DNA of 64,000 bases from Roseovarius carneus (GTDB taxonomy: Bacteria > Pseudomonadota > Alphaproteobacteria > Rhodobacterales > Rhodobacteraceae): contig NZ_JAHSPD010000001.1 in the NCBI RefSeq assembly GCF_020141465.1, forward strand, positions 1,842,374 through 1,906,373, given 5' to 3'. The notes below the pieces were generated by a model. It worked only from the letters and a program-made list of their open reading frames with translations. It made no database searches and was not told the DNA's origin. The position numbers and the translations under genes were made by a program. This document shows positions 18,212 through 28,190 of the stretch, piece after piece; the stretch's first letter is position 1, and each line of letters opens with the position of its first letter.

Positions 18212-18406
18212 TCAGTAATGCGGCGGGCGCTCATTGCCCAAAGTGACCTGACCGCCCATGGCGCTTTCGCGCTCGGCCTCGCGGCTGATCAGCATCTCGG
18301 TGCGGCGGGTGAGGCGGTCGATCTCGCTCTGTTGGCGCGCGACCACGTCCGAGAGATCATCGACGCTGCGCATCAGGTGGGCGATTTTTTCTTCGAGATG
18401 TTCCAT
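18212..18406 (-). CDS. slyX: SlyX family protein
   Basis: This 64-residue coiled-coil protein begins [20 protein letters not shown]. Its heptad pattern and closing PPHY are the SlyX signature. The function is unknown. The start is fixed at ATG 18406; the longer upstream extension is the antisense shadow of hisS. It ends six bases after dnaE on the opposite strand and is divergent from hisS. Confidence 0.88.
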   Translation of the reverse strand: MEHLEEKIAHLMRSVDDLSDVVARQQSEIDRLTRRTEMLISREAERESAMGGQVTLGNERPPHY

Positions 18407-18480
18407 GAGAGCGAGGTAGGCTTTGGGGCGTTCCGCGTCAATCCCTCGCGCCGGGGCCTGTGCAGCGCGGGCCGAAGTTT

Positions 18481-18504
18481 GAGTATTTGGGCAAAGAAGA
18501 AGGG
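18481..18504 (+). repeat. GAGTATTT/AAGAAGAA motif, copy 1
   Basis: GAGTATTTGGGCAAAGAAGA and the following AGGG match the dispersed motif family. This copy lies between the divergent slyX and hisS, 73 bases before the hisS start, so it is not simply a terminator. Confidence 0.75.
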
Positions 18505-18577
18505 CAGGGCGCGCGCTTGCCCCGGCAGGGTGCATCCGGTAGACCGCGCGGCAAACGTGCACGGAAGGTGTGATCAG

Positions 18578-20065
18578 ATGGCCAAGCCTAAAAAGACCCC
18601 TCGCCCCAAGGCCGAAACGCCCAAAGGCTTCCGCGATTATTTCGGGGCCGATGTGGTCGAGCGGGCGCGGATGCTGGAGGCGATTGCGCAGGTCTATCAC
18701 CGCTATGGGTTTGATGCGCTGGACAGTTCCGCCGTTGAGACGGTGGAGGCGCTGGGGAAGTTCTTGCCCGATGTGGACCGGCCCAATGAGGGGGTGTTTG
18801 CGTGGCAGGAGGAGGGTGGTGGCGACAAGGCCGGCGATTGGCTGGCGCTGCGCTATGATCTGACGGCGCCGCTGGCGCGGGTTTATGCGCAGCACCGCAA
18901 TGATTTACCGACGCCTTATCGGCGCTATGCGATGGGGCCTGTCTGGCGCAACGAGAAGCCGGGGCCGGGTCGGTTCCGGCAGTTTTATCAATGCGATGCG
19001 GATACGGTTGGCGCGGCAAGCGTGGCGGCGGATGCAGAGATTTGCGCGATGCTGTCTGATTGTCTGGAGACGGTGGGGATTGCGCGCGGCGACTATGTTG
19101 TGCGGGTGAATAATCGGAAAGTGTTGAATGGGGTTTTGGAAGCCACAGGTCTTACGGATGGTGCAGAGCGCGATGCGGTTTTGCGCACGATCGACAAGTT
19201 TGACAAGGTTGGTGCCGCTGGTGTTGCAGAGCTTTTGGGCAAGGGGCGGCTTGATGCGTCTGGTGCCTATATCGACGGGATCGGTCTGAGCGAGGAGCAG
19301 GCAGGGCCGGTGCTCGCGTTTTTGACCTCAAAGGGTGCGGATGCGCGCGAGACGCTGGCCAATCTGCGTGCGGCTGTGGCGGGATCGGCGGCGGGGCTTG
19401 AGGGCGTCGCCGAGCTTGAGGAGATCGCGGAGCTTTTGGCGGCGCAGGGTTATGGCCCCGACCGTATCATCATTGACCCATCCGTGGTGCGGGGCCTTGG
19501 CTATTATACCGGGCCTGTCTTCGAGGCGGAGCTGACTTTTGATATTCTCGACGAGAAGGGCCGCAAACGGCAGTTTGGCAGCGTGGCAGGCGGCGGGCGG
19601 TATGATGATCTGGTCAAACGCTTCACCGGTCAGGCGGTGCCGGCCACGGGGGTGAGCATTGGCGTGGATCGTCTTTTGGCCGCTCTGCGCGCGCAGGGGC
19701 AGGCCGGTGCACCGTCTGCGGGTCCTGTGGTTGTGACCGTGATGGACCGGGGCCGGATGGCGGCCTATCAGAGCATGGTGGGCGAATTGCGCAGCGCGGG
19801 CATCCGGGCGGAAGTGTATCTCGGCAATCCCAAAGCGTTCGGTAATCAGTTGAAATACGCCGATAAGCGCGGCAGCCCGATTGCCGTGATCGAGGGCGAG
19901 GACGAGGCGGCGCGCGGCGTGGTGCAGGTGAAAGACCTCATCCTCGGGGCGCAGATCGCCCAGAGCGCCACCCTTGAGGAGTGGAAAGAGCGGCCCAGCC
20001 AGTTTGAGGTGCCGCGCGATCAATTGGTCGCGAAGGTGCTTGAGATTTTGGAAAGCCAGCGGTGA
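18578..20065 (+). CDS. hisS: Histidine--tRNA ligase
   Basis: This 495-residue class II aminoacyl-tRNA synthetase charges tRNA-His. GFRDYFG lies near residue 17, motif 2 is around [20 protein letters not shown], and the histidine motif [11 protein letters not shown] is near residue 306. ATG 18578 has GGAAGG about ten bases upstream; the ORF extending from 18218 is antisense to slyX. Its stop overlaps the start of hisZ. Placement with hisZ and hisG links charging and biosynthesis in one unit. Confidence 0.97.
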   Translation: MAKPKKTPRPKAETPKGFRDYFGADVVERARMLEAIAQVYHRYGFDALDSSAVETVEALGKFLPDVDRPNEGVFAWQEEGGGDKAGDWLALRYDLTAPLARVYAQHRNDLPTPYRRYAMGPVWRNEKPGPGRFRQFYQCDADTVGAASVAADAEICAMLSDCLETVGIARGDYVVRVNNRKVLNGVLEATGLTDGAERDAVLRTIDKFDKVGAAGVAELLGKGRLDASGAYIDGIGLSEEQAGPVLAFLTSKGADARETLANLRAAVAGSAAGLEGVAELEEIAELLAAQGYGPDRIIIDPSVVRGLGYYTGPVFEAELTFDILDEKGRKRQFGSVAGGGRYDDLVKRFTGQAVPATGVSIGVDRLLAALRAQGQAGAPSAGPVVVTVMDRGRMAAYQSMVGELRSAGIRAEVYLGNPKAFGNQLKYADKRGSPIAVIEGEDEAARGVVQVKDLILGAQIAQSATLEEWKERPSQFEVPRDQLVAKVLEILESQR

Positions 20066-21153
20066 TGCGGGCCGAGGTCAGAGCAGAGGCGGCGCGCCTG
20101 CGGGACCTTTTTGAGGCGGCGGGGGCGGCTGTGGTCGAGACGGGTATCTTGCAGCCCGCGGCCACGCTTTTGGACCTTTATGGCGAGGATATGCGCGCGC
20201 GCGCCTATGTGACCTCGGACCCGCTGAAGGGGGAGCAGATGCTGCGCCCGGATTTCACCGTGCCTGTGGTCGAGATGCATATGGCCGAGGGTGCGGAGCC
20301 CGCGCGCTATACCTATGCGGGCGAAGTGTTTCGCCGCCAGGAAGAGGATGCGGCGCGCGCCTCGGAATACATGCAGGTGGGGTATGAGGTGTTTGAGCGG
20401 GGGGCTGCTGCGGCTTGCGATGCGGAGGTTTTCGCACTCATTCACGATATTCTGTTGCCATTGGAGCTGCGGGCCGCCACCGGCGACATCGGCATTCTGC
20501 GCGCCGCCGTCGAGGGGCTAAGCACAAGCGATGCGCGCAAGGCAGCGCTCCGGCGGCATTTGTGGCGGCCCCGGCGGTTTCGCCAGTTGCTTGAGCGGTT
20601 TGCGGGGCGCGTCGCTGTGCCCGCTTCGCGGGCGGCCCTTCTGGCGGCGGATGATCCGATGGCGGGTGCGGGGCCCATGATCGGGTTGCGCGGGGCGGCG
20701 GAGATTGCGGCGCGGATCGAGGTGCTGCGCGCGGATGCGGTAACACCGCCGCTGGCTGAGGGGGAGGTGGCGCTTCTCGATGCGATCTTGGCCGTGCGCG
20801 AGACGGCCCCCAACGCGCTGGCGCGGCTTCATGATATCGCCGTGGACATGCCCGCGATCGCCGAGGCGGTGGCCGGGGTCGAGGCGCGGCTTGAGGCGCT
20901 GGCGGCGCGGGGGATCAATGTGGACACGCTGCCCTTTGAGGCGTCCTACGGGCGCACGCAGATGGAATATTATGACGGGTTCGTCTTTGGATTTACCTGC
21001 GAGGCACGGCCCGATCTGCCGCCTGTCGCCACGGGCGGGCGTTATGACGCGCTGACCCGGCAATTGGGGCGCGGGCGCGAGATCCCGGCAGTGGGCGGTG
21101 TGATCCGTCCGGGGCTGGTATGCGCGCTGCGCGGGCAGGGGGCAGAGGCATGA
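20062..21153 (+). CDS. hisZ: ATP phosphoribosyltransferase regulatory subunit
   Basis: This protein has up to 363 residues and is a histidyl-tRNA-synthetase-like protein without charging activity. HisZ is needed by short-form HisG as its regulatory subunit. Start may be GTG 20062 or ATG 20065 (TGATG with the hisS stop); both are in frame. The [10 protein letters not shown] and [14 protein letters not shown] regions are typical. Overlaps on both sides show coupling with hisS and hisG. Confidence 0.93.
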   Translation: MMRAEVRAEAARLRDLFEAAGAAVVETGILQPAATLLDLYGEDMRARAYVTSDPLKGEQMLRPDFTVPVVEMHMAEGAEPARYTYAGEVFRRQEEDAARASEYMQVGYEVFERGAAAACDAEVFALIHDILLPLELRAATGDIGILRAAVEGLSTSDARKAALRRHLWRPRRFRQLLERFAGRVAVPASRAALLAADDPMAGAGPMIGLRGAAEIAARIEVLRADAVTPPLAEGEVALLDAILAVRETAPNALARLHDIAVDMPAIAEAVAGVEARLEALAARGINVDTLPFEASYGRTQMEYYDGFVFGFTCEARPDLPPVATGGRYDALTRQLGRGREIPAVGGVIRPGLVCALRGQGAEA

Positions 21154-21845
21154 GTATCCGGCTGGGTGTGCCCTCCAAAGGGCGGTTGATGGAGAAAACC
21201 TTTGAGTGGTTCGGCGCGCGCGGCGTGGGCCTTGGGCGCAGCGGGTCGGACCGGGAATATGCGGGCGAGGTGACAGGGATCGACGGCGTTGAGCTGATCC
21301 TGCTCTCGGCCGGGGAGATTCCGCGCGAGCTTGCTGCCGGGCACATTCATCTGGGCGTGACGGGCACGGATCTGGTGCGCGAAAAGCTCAGCGTCTGGTC
21401 TGAGCGGGTTGAGGTGATGGCGGAGCTTGGCTTTGGCCATGCCGATCTGGTGCTGGCGGTGCCGAATGCATGGGTCGATGTGGGCACGCTGGATGATCTT
21501 GACGCAGTGGCGGCTGCGTTTCGCGCGCGGCACGGGATGCGGCTGAGGATTGCGACGAAATATCACCGGCTGGTGCGGGAATTCCTGCGCGAGGCGGGCG
21601 TGGCGGATTACGTGCTGATCGACAGCCAAGGCGCCACGGAAGGCACGGTCAAGAACGAGACCGCCGAGGCCGTAGCCGATATCACGTCGAGCGGGGACAC
21701 CCTGCGCGCCAATCACCTCAAGCTTTTGGACGATGGGCTTATCCTGCGCAGTCAGGCCACGCTTTTCCGCGCGCGTCAGGCGGATATGACCGATGCGGAG
21801 CGCGCCGTGATGTCAGCCCTTCTGGAGCGGTTGCGCGTCGATTGA
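21150..21845 (+). CDS. hisG: ATP phosphoribosyltransferase, short form
   Basis: This 231-residue enzyme starts histidine biosynthesis by joining PRPP and ATP. The length is that of HisG_S, which lacks the C-terminal regulatory domain and depends on HisZ. It opens LGVPSKGRLMEKT and carries the GVTGTDLVREK motif. ATG 21150 overlaps the hisZ stop by four bases. A strong terminator lies about 110 bases downstream. Confidence 0.96.
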   Translation: MSIRLGVPSKGRLMEKTFEWFGARGVGLGRSGSDREYAGEVTGIDGVELILLSAGEIPRELAAGHIHLGVTGTDLVREKLSVWSERVEVMAELGFGHADLVLAVPNAWVDVGTLDDLDAVAAAFRARHGMRLRIATKYHRLVREFLREAGVADYVLIDSQGATEGTVKNETAEAVADITSSGDTLRANHLKLLDDGLILRSQATLFRARQADMTDAERAVMSALLERLRVD

Positions 21846-21955
21846 GGCGCAACCCCGCTTGCCGGAGCTTGAAGATGCGGTCTAGGCGCTGCCCCAAGAG
21901 CCGGTGCTTGGTGTGACGCTCGATCCCATCGCGTTAGCGCGGTGTCTGGAGAAGG

Positions 21956-21988
21956 CCCCTACCCCTCGGCCGGAACCGGGGGTAGGGG
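21956..21988 (+). terminator. Intrinsic terminator of hisS-hisZ-hisG
   Basis: CCCCTACCCC (21956-21965) pairs perfectly with GGGGTAGGGG (21979-21988), followed shortly by TTTT. It sits between the his genes and the convergent outer-membrane protein gene. Confidence 0.75.
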
Positions 21989-22088
21989 GGTCGTTTTCGC
22001 AAGCTCATCAGTTGAGCGTTCCGCGCAGTTCGCCTCAGTTGAGTGCCTCAAGTTTAAGGCGAAACACTTTAGGCATAAGGTATATGCT

Positions 22089-22676
22089 TTAGAAGCGGAA
22101 CGTTGCGCGGGCCTGGACGGTGGTTGCTTCAACGTCCAAGGTCGAGTTGTTGAAGTTGTCAAACTCGTGGTAGAGAACTTCGGCGCCGAGCGAGATGTTC
22201 TGGGCAACCAGATGCTCGTAGCCAGCGCCGACGAAGTAGCCATCGTCGCTACCCAGCGAGTTGGTGTCGGCTTGGGCGTAACCACCCGTCCCGTAGAGCA
22301 GACCGTTGCCGATCTTGTAGCCGCCGCGCAGCTTCAAGCGCCAGACGCTGTCGAGGTCCGTGGTCGCGTTGAGGCTGACGTCGGTCCAGTCGTAATCAGC
22401 ACCAGCACCGATGACCCATTGACCGAAGTCATAGTCGTAACCAACGGTAAGGCCGCCGATGACGCCGTCGCCATCAACACCCGCGACGTTGGTATCAACA
22501 GTGGCATAGCCAAGCTGACCACCTGCGTAGAAGCCGGTCCAGTCAGGGCTGGTGGGGGCTGGGGGTACAGCGACGGGCGCCAGCGCGGGCTCCATCACGG
22601 GCTCCGCTTTGGAACCTGCAAGGGCGGGACCGGCGGCAATCATGGCTGCCGCGGCAATGGCGAATGTCGTTTTCAT
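22089..22676 (-). CDS. Outer membrane beta-barrel protein (Omp25/OmpA-like 8-strand barrel)
   Basis: This 195-residue protein has a signal peptide ending GPALAGS and a Pro-rich linker. The barrel begins DWTGFYAGGQLGYA and ends with the C-terminal phenylalanine of QARATFRF. The family forms small porin-like or structural surface proteins in alphaproteobacteria. A GAGAGGATA ribosome site precedes the start. The upstream 283 bases hold its promoter and no other gene that I can see. Confidence 0.88.
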   Translation of the reverse strand: MKTTFAIAAAAMIAAGPALAGSKAEPVMEPALAPVAVPPAPTSPDWTGFYAGGQLGYATVDTNVAGVDGDGVIGGLTVGYDYDFGQWVIGAGADYDWTDVSLNATTDLDSVWRLKLRGGYKIGNGLLYGTGGYAQADTNSLGSDDGYFVGAGYEHLVAQNISLGAEVLYHEFDNFNNSTLDVEATTVQARATFRF

Positions 22677-22959
22677 AGTGATATCCTCTCATAATCTGCT
22701 CAGGGCGACCTCTTTGCCGCCTCATGCTTCCTATTTTGTTTCTTGAGCGAAAAGGGCAAGGGGGGAGTGGGTCTCGGCGGATCAACTCAATGTGAGTGAT
22801 CATGCGCGGGTTTTTGCCAGATAAGCATTCGGCTCAGCGAGTTGCTGCCGGATGGCGTAAATTATCGTTTTTTATCATGAGGCTGATTTTTGGGCCATGC
22901 GTCTGAGCGGGCCGGCAGTTTCTTGCTGGTGTTGCTGCAAGGAACCGCCTGTGTGTCTG

Positions 22960-23394
22960 TCACAGAACACCGATATCCGAAAGTGCCGCAGACAGGCCGG
23001 GCGGTAAAGCGTCTTCGGCCTCTCGCCCCTTGGCCAGATCGAGCGGCGCATCAGCCCCTTTGAGATAGCGCCACCCCTGAAACGGGCGTTTGAGCGCAGC
23101 GCTGGTACGGATCAGCTCCGGCTCCAGCACGATGGCGCAGCGGCGGATACCGTCTGAGCCGATAACTTCGTCCAGCCGGATGATCTTCTGGCGACACTGG
23201 ATCACGCCTTGGATGACCCAAAACACCGAGCCACCGCCCGAAAGCAGCTCGTCCTCCCGGCGCGGCCACATCCGTGTGACGTGGCGGGGATGTCCGTCGG
23301 CCCCTTTGGCGCGCGGATTTGCGTGCCACGCGGCCAGATCCTCGACGCTTTGGGTGCCGACGCTGAGCTTGATGATGTTGAGGGGCGCTGTCAT
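22960..23394 (-). CDS. DUF1489 family protein
   Basis: This 144-residue protein opens MTAPLNIIKLSVGTQSVEDL and continues RMWPRREDELLSGGGSVFWV and FQGWRYL, the DUF1489 pattern. The function is unknown. ATG 23394 is chosen because the longer upstream frame overlaps the divergent nrdJ start and looks random. It is divergent from nrdJ, with 187 bases between the starts. Confidence 0.88.
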   Translation of the reverse strand: MTAPLNIIKLSVGTQSVEDLAAWHANPRAKGADGHPRHVTRMWPRREDELLSGGGSVFWVIQGVIQCRQKIIRLDEVIGSDGIRRCAIVLEPELIRTSAALKRPFQGWRYLKGADAPLDLAKGREAEDALPPGLSAALSDIGVL

Positions 23395-23517
23395 GTGCCA
23401 AGCCTCAGGGGATTCGCGCCCAAGCGCAATGGGGTGTGGCAGTATCGGTGTGCCGTATATCGGGGTAAGACGCTGGGCCGCGCCGCGTTTTGTCCGGCCT
23501 GGCGCGTCTGGAAATTC

Positions 23518-23546
23518 TTGACCTCGGCGCCGCCTCAGCATAGTGT
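23518..23546 (+). promoter_or_regulatory. Putative nrdJ promoter
   Basis: TTGACC and TAGTGT are spaced by 17 bases and end 35 bases before the nrdJ start. I find no B12 riboswitch-like structure and no clear NrdR box in the short upstream region. Confidence 0.4.
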
Positions 23547-23581
23547 GAACGCTCCCCGAACATGCCCTCGGATGCTGTGCC

Positions 23582-25867
23582 ATGACACGTTTTTCTGCCC
23601 CGATTGCTGAACAAATCTGGAATATGAAGTATCGCTTCACACCTGCCGAGGGGCAGGGGGATGCGACGCTGGAGGATAGCTGGCGGCGGATTGCGCGGGC
23701 CTTGGCCGTGGTTGAGGAGGAGCCTGAGGTCTGGGAAGAGCGGTTTTACGAGGCTTTGGAAGATTTCAAGTTTCTGCCTGCAGGCCGGATCACCGCCGGG
23801 GCGGGCACCGGGCGCAAGGTCACGCTCTTTAATTGCTTCGTTATGGGGACCGTGCCGGACGATATGGGCGGCATTTTCGACGGGTTGCGCGAGGCGGCCC
23901 TGACCATGCAGCAGGGCGGCGGCATCGGCTATGATTTCTCCACCATCCGCCCCAAGGGCGCAGATGTGAAAGGCGTGGGGGCGGACGCCTCGGGGCCGCT
24001 CAGCTTCATGGATGTGTGGGACGCGATGTGCCGCACAATCATGTCCGCAGGCGCACGGCGCGGCGCGATGATGGCCACGATGCGCTGTGATCATCCGGAT
24101 GTGGAGGCGTTCATCGCCGCCAAATCCGATGCGGCGCGGCTTCGGAACTTCAACCTCAGCGTCCTGATCACCGATCCTTTCATGGACGCGGTGAAGGCCG
24201 ACGGCCCTTGGGAGCTTGTGTTTGACGGCAAGGTCTACCGCACATTGCAGGCGCGCGATCTTTGGAACCGCATCATGCAAGCGACCTATGATTATGCCGA
24301 GCCAGGCGTGATTTTCATCGACCGGATCAATGCGGCCAACAACCTGAATTACTGCGAGACGATTGCCGCCACCAACCCGTGCGGCGAGCAGCCTTTGCCC
24401 CCCTATGGCGCGTGTTTGCTGGGCTCGATCAACATGGCGAAGCTGGTGCGGGACGCATTTGAAGCTGATGCCGCTATGGATGAGGCTGCGCTCAATGATC
24501 TCGTCGCCGTGGCCGTGCGGATGATGGATAATGTGGTCGACGCGAGCCAGTTCCCCTTGCCAGAGCAGGCGCGCGAGGCGAAGGCGAAGCGCCGGATCGG
24601 GCTGGGGGTCACGGGGCTGGCCGACGCGCTTTTGATGGTCGGTCTGCGCTATGGCTCGGAAGAGGCGGCGGCGCAGACGGAGGCGTGGCTGCGCGCGATT
24701 GCGCGGGCGGCCTATCTCGCGTCCGTGGATCTGGCCCGCGAAAAAGGCACGTTCCCGTTATTCGACGCCGAAGGCTACCTCTGCAGTGGCACGATGCAGA
24801 TGATGGACGAAGATGTGCGCGCTGCCGTGGCCGTGCATGGCATCCGCAACGCTTTGCTCACGTCAATCGCGCCCACTGGCACGATCAGCCTTTATGCGGG
24901 CAATGTGAGCAGCGGGATTGAGCCGGTCTTTGCCTATTCCTACACCCGCAAAGTGCTCCAGAAGGATGGCAGCCGCACCGAGGAAGAGGTCGTGGATTAC
25001 GCCGTGGCCCTCTGGCGTGAAAAGTTCGGCGACGCACCCCTGCCGGAGTATTTCGTGAATGCCCAGACGCTGCCGCCCGCCGATCATGTGCGGATGCAGG
25101 CGGCGGCGCAAAAATGGGTCGACAGCTCGATCTCTAAGACGATCAACTGCCCCGAGGACATCTCCTTTGAGGCCTTCAAAGAGGTCTATATGCAGGCATG
25201 GGATCTGGGCTGCAAAGGCTGCACCACATACCGGCCCAATGACGTGACCGGTAGCGTGCTGAGCGTCTCCGAGAGCGCCGATGTTGCCCCCGGCGAGGCC
25301 CCGGCACAGGTGCGCGATTACCAACATGAGGGGGCTGAGGTCGTCTATATGTCCGAGCCGCTGGACCGCCCTGAAACGCTGGAGGGGCAGACCTACAAGC
25401 TGAAATGGCCCGACAGCAATCATGCGATCTACATCACCGTCAATGACGTGATCCTTGGCGGGCGGCGCAGGCCGTTTGAGGTGTTCATCAACTCCAAGAA
25501 CATGGAGCATTTCGCGTGGACTGTGGCGCTCACCCGGATGATCTCGGCGGTGTTCCGCAGGGGCGGCGATGTGAGTTTTGTCGTGGAGGAATTGAAGGCC
25601 GTGTTCGATCCGCGCGGGGGCGCGTGGATGAAGGGCAAATACGTGCCGTCCATTCTGGCGGCCATTGGCGGCATCCTGGAGCAGCACATGGTGCGCACCG
25701 GATTTCTCGCGGGCGAGGGGATGGGCCTCAAGGTCGATCCGCAGGCCGAAGTCGTTAACCTTGGTGGTGGGCTCGGCCCCGCATGCCCGTCTTGCGGAGA
25801 TTACGGCATGCGCATGATCGAGGGCTGCATGACCTGCGCCAGCTGTGGGTACTCCAAATGCGGGTGA
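23582..25867 (+). CDS. nrdJ: Adenosylcobalamin-dependent (class II) ribonucleotide reductase
   Basis: This 761-residue enzyme makes deoxyribonucleotides using coenzyme B12, independent of oxygen. The redox cysteine is in LFNCFVMG (Cys85). The catalytic loop is Asn265-Pro-Cys267-Gly-Glu269. A C-terminal zinc-ribbon (CPSCGDYGM, then CMTCASCGYSKCG) carries the swinging redox cysteines. It needs vitamin B12 from uptake or synthesis. Its stop overlaps the SH3 gene as TGATG. Confidence 0.96.
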   Translation: MTRFSAPIAEQIWNMKYRFTPAEGQGDATLEDSWRRIARALAVVEEEPEVWEERFYEALEDFKFLPAGRITAGAGTGRKVTLFNCFVMGTVPDDMGGIFDGLREAALTMQQGGGIGYDFSTIRPKGADVKGVGADASGPLSFMDVWDAMCRTIMSAGARRGAMMATMRCDHPDVEAFIAAKSDAARLRNFNLSVLITDPFMDAVKADGPWELVFDGKVYRTLQARDLWNRIMQATYDYAEPGVIFIDRINAANNLNYCETIAATNPCGEQPLPPYGACLLGSINMAKLVRDAFEADAAMDEAALNDLVAVAVRMMDNVVDASQFPLPEQAREAKAKRRIGLGVTGLADALLMVGLRYGSEEAAAQTEAWLRAIARAAYLASVDLAREKGTFPLFDAEGYLCSGTMQMMDEDVRAAVAVHGIRNALLTSIAPTGTISLYAGNVSSGIEPVFAYSYTRKVLQKDGSRTEEEVVDYAVALWREKFGDAPLPEYFVNAQTLPPADHVRMQAAAQKWVDSSISKTINCPEDISFEAFKEVYMQAWDLGCKGCTTYRPNDVTGSVLSVSESADVAPGEAPAQVRDYQHEGAEVVYMSEPLDRPETLEGQTYKLKWPDSNHAIYITVNDVILGGRRRPFEVFINSKNMEHFAWTVALTRMISAVFRRGGDVSFVVEELKAVFDPRGGAWMKGKYVPSILAAIGGILEQHMVRTGFLAGEGMGLKVDPQAEVVNLGGGLGPACPSCGDYGMRMIEGCMTCASCGYSKCG

Positions 25868-26202
25868 TGCGCTGGTGGGCCCTCGCGCTCGCATTAAGCG
25901 GCGGGCCTGTCGCGGCGCAGATGATGGACGGCCACGGCCCGGACGCTTGGGCCGTGACAGGGGTGGCTGCCGACGATCGGCTGAACCTGCGCGCAGGTCC
26001 GGGCACGCAATATGCGCAGCTTGGTAGCCTCGGGCCCGATGCGCGCGGCATTGAGATGATGGTCTGCGTGCCAACGCTCAACTTTGAGCAGTTTCAGACG
26101 CTTGAGGCGGAAGGGCATGTGTTTCAGCCGCGCTGGTGCCTTGTGCGTCTTGAGGGTGAGAGCGGCTGGGCGCGGGCACGCTACTTGCGCGAAGACGGCT
26201 GA
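25867..26202 (+). CDS. Exported SH3-domain protein
   Basis: This 111-residue protein has a signal peptide (MRWWALALALSGG to AAQM). A bacterial SH3-like stretch (LNLRAGPGTQYAQLGSLGP) follows, then a conserved WCLVRLEGESGWARARYL ending. It probably acts in the periplasm, perhaps binding cell wall. The start overlaps the nrdJ stop as TGATG; an in-frame ATG at 25858 is an alternative. The last 22 bases overlap the convergent GNAT gene. Confidence 0.8.
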   Translation: MRWWALALALSGGPVAAQMMDGHGPDAWAVTGVAADDRLNLRAGPGTQYAQLGSLGPDARGIEMMVCVPTLNFEQFQTLEAEGHVFQPRWCLVRLEGESGWARARYLREDG

Positions 26203-26681
26203 GCCGGGGCGAGCGTAAGCTCCATCAGAGGCAGGCTGCGCCCCCGGATCGACGCAGACGGCACCCGGCCCACGCATATCGCGCCCATTTTTGCGTAGAA
26301 CCCTTCGGCGAACGGGTCTGCATCAAGGCGAATGCGTGTCGCCCCGCGCCGTTTGGCCTCGTTGATAGCCCAGTTCATCAGCATTTTCCCGACGCCATGC
26401 CCCATCGCCTCGGGCGCTACGAAAAGACTGTGCAATTCGCAGCTTTCCGCGCCCGCCTCTGGCCCGCTCAACCCACAGAGACCGATCAGAACGCCGCTCT
26501 GCTCGGCCACCTGATAGGCGGAGTTGCGCAGATCAGCGGCGGTCACGGTCAGCTCTTCGCGGCAGGCCTCCATGAATGTGGCGTCATAGCCCCAATGCGC
26601 CTTGGCGCGGAGCGAGATATCGGTGAGCGTGGCCAAATCTTCGGGCCGCGCAGGGCGCAGGGTTGTGGCGCGCGCGGTCAC
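26181..26681 (-). CDS. GNAT-family N-acetyltransferase
   Basis: This 166-residue acetyltransferase has a typical CoA-binding stretch (LFVAPEAMGHGVGKMLMNWA) and a later FYAKMGA motif. Its substrate is unknown. It is the last gene of a five-gene minus-strand operon with a four-base overlap to the OmpA-like gene before it. Confidence 0.87.
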   Translation of the reverse strand: MTARATTLRPARPEDLATLTDISLRAKAHWGYDATFMEACREELTVTAADLRNSAYQVAEQSGVLIGLCGLSGPEAGAESCELHSLFVAPEAMGHGVGKMLMNWAINEAKRRGATRIRLDADPFAEGFYAKMGAICVGRVPSASIRGRSLPLMELTLAPAQPSSRK

Positions 26682-27640
26682 GGCCCGGAGACCAGCACCG
26701 CCTCGACCCGGCGGTTCGCCTCGCGGCCTTGTGCCGTCATGTTCGTCGCAATAGGTGCCAGATAGGCCATGCCGCGCGCCTCGATCTGGGTGCTCGGGAC
26801 GCCGTATGTCTCGCGCAGGCGGGCTGCGACCAGCTCGGCCCGGCGCAGCGACAGCGCCGCGTTGGTATCAAAGCCGCCTGTGATATCCGTGTGGCCGACA
26901 AGGGCGATGCGGCGGGTCTCATCCTCCAGAAGATACGCCCCAAGTGCGGTAAGCGACGGGAACGGCCCATCCCCCAGCTGCGCGTCCCCGGTGCCAAAAT
27001 CGAGATCACCAAGAATGACGCGGCCTGCGCTTTGCAGGGCAGCGGGCAGATCCTCGGGGGTGGGTCGTGCGGGACCCATGCCACCTGCAACAGGGGCCTC
27101 TGCGGGACGCGCGCCGGTCACCACCGAGAGCGCCGCCGCACCGTTTGGCGCGACGTGGATCAGTTGCACATAGGCCGTGTTGGTCGAGAGGCTGATCAGA
27201 AGGGTGATGTATTCAGGGCCGCTTGCGCCCACCCTGCGGGCTGATAGAAACCGATAGTCGAAAAGATCGACGAACATATCCGGCGCGGGCAGCACCGGCG
27301 TTGCGAAGCGGAAATCAAATCCGCCACAGCCCTGACCATTGCAGCGCAAAAGCGTCTCATACCCCTCTGCATCCAGCTGGGCGGCGAGAGGGGCCATGAC
27401 CTGAAGCGTGGTCAGCCCACTCGCCTCGATCCGCCACGCTTGCGTGACGACGCGGCCCGTCACCTCCAGCGTGGGCAGCACGCCCTCGGCCCATGGCGCG
27501 ACGGGCAGGGGGTAGGTGCCGGGAGCCTCCACATCTTCGCGCGAGAGCGTGCCATTGCCGGGCAGCGCCAGATCGAGGGCTGCGGCGGGTAGGGCCGTGA
27601 CCGCAAGGAGGAGCGCGAGCGCCCTAGCGTGCCTGCGCAT
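26678..27640 (-). CDS. OmpA-family outer membrane protein
   Basis: This 320-residue protein has a signal peptide (ALALLLAVTALPAAA) and an N-terminal domain of unknown fold. A C-terminal OmpA-like peptidoglycan-binding domain follows (IALVGHTDITGGFDTNAALS, then RRAELVAARL and GREANRRVEAV). It probably tethers the outer membrane to the wall. ATG 27640 is chosen because the signal peptide starts there. It overlaps the peroxidase-like gene by 17 bases. Confidence 0.87.
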   Translation of the reverse strand: MRRHARALALLLAVTALPAAALDLALPGNGTLSREDVEAPGTYPLPVAPWAEGVLPTLEVTGRVVTQAWRIEASGLTTLQVMAPLAAQLDAEGYETLLRCNGQGCGGFDFRFATPVLPAPDMFVDLFDYRFLSARRVGASGPEYITLLISLSTNTAYVQLIHVAPNGAAALSVVTGARPAEAPVAGGMGPARPTPEDLPAALQSAGRVILGDLDFGTGDAQLGDGPFPSLTALGAYLLEDETRRIALVGHTDITGGFDTNAALSLRRAELVAARLRETYGVPSTQIEARGMAYLAPIATNMTAQGREANRRVEAVLVSGP

Positions 27641-28190
27641 GGTAATCCTCGTTGGGGCGCATCCCCGTGGCGCTGGCCACGCGGTTGGACATGTTGAAAA
27701 ACCCGGTGACATTGGCAATGTCCCAGATGTCGTGGTCGGTGAAGCCCGCATCGCGCAGCGCCTGCCGGTCGCCTTCGGTGATGCGCGCGCTGGCCTCTGT
27801 GACCTTCTCGGCGAAGGTGAGCATGGCGATGTGGCGCGGCTCCAAATCGGCGGCGCGCCAGTTCATCACCATGGCCTCGCCCAATGCCGGATCACCGGAA
27901 AGCTGCCTGACGGCGGCGCCGTGGGCGACCTGACAATACCAACAGCGGTTCATGGAACTCACCACGACCGCGATCATCTCGCGCTCCAGCTTGCTGAGCC
28001 CGCTGCCCGCCAGCATCAGCTCATTGTAGAGCGCGGTGAAGGCGTCAAGCTTTTCAATACTGAACGCATGGGCGCGCAAAACGTTGGGGACCATGCCGAG
28101 CTTGTCTTGGCAGATGTCGAAATATTTCTGCGTGCCCTCGGGCAGGGGATCGACTTGAGGCAGGTCGAGGGCGGTCGGGTGTTCGGTCAT
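27624..28190 (-). CDS. Peroxidase-related (AhpD-like, carboxymuconolactone decarboxylase family) protein
   Basis: This 188-residue protein carries the AhpD-type active-site motif CWYCQVAHG near residue 82. Members of the 'uncharacterised peroxidase-related' subfamily have this length. It may reduce peroxides through the two cysteines. It overlaps genes on both sides in the operon, so it is co-translated with an outer-membrane protein and an acetyltransferase, an odd mix. Confidence 0.87.
   Translation of the reverse strand: MTEHPTALDLPQVDPLPEGTQKYFDICQDKLGMVPNVLRAHAFSIEKLDAFTALYNELMLAGSGLSKLEREMIAVVVSSMNRCWYCQVAHGAAVRQLSGDPALGEAMVMNWRAADLEPRHIAMLTFAEKVTEASARITEGDRQALRDAGFTDHDIWDIANVTGFFNMSNRVASATGMRPNEDYHAQAR

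Noticed and set aside
18407..18895. Upstream extension of slyX on the minus strand
   Set aside because: It is the antisense frame of hisS and of the intergenic motif; SlyX homologues start at ATG 18406.
23395..23581. B12 riboswitch before nrdJ
   Set aside because: The gap is too short and I see no B12-box or riboswitch-like stems.
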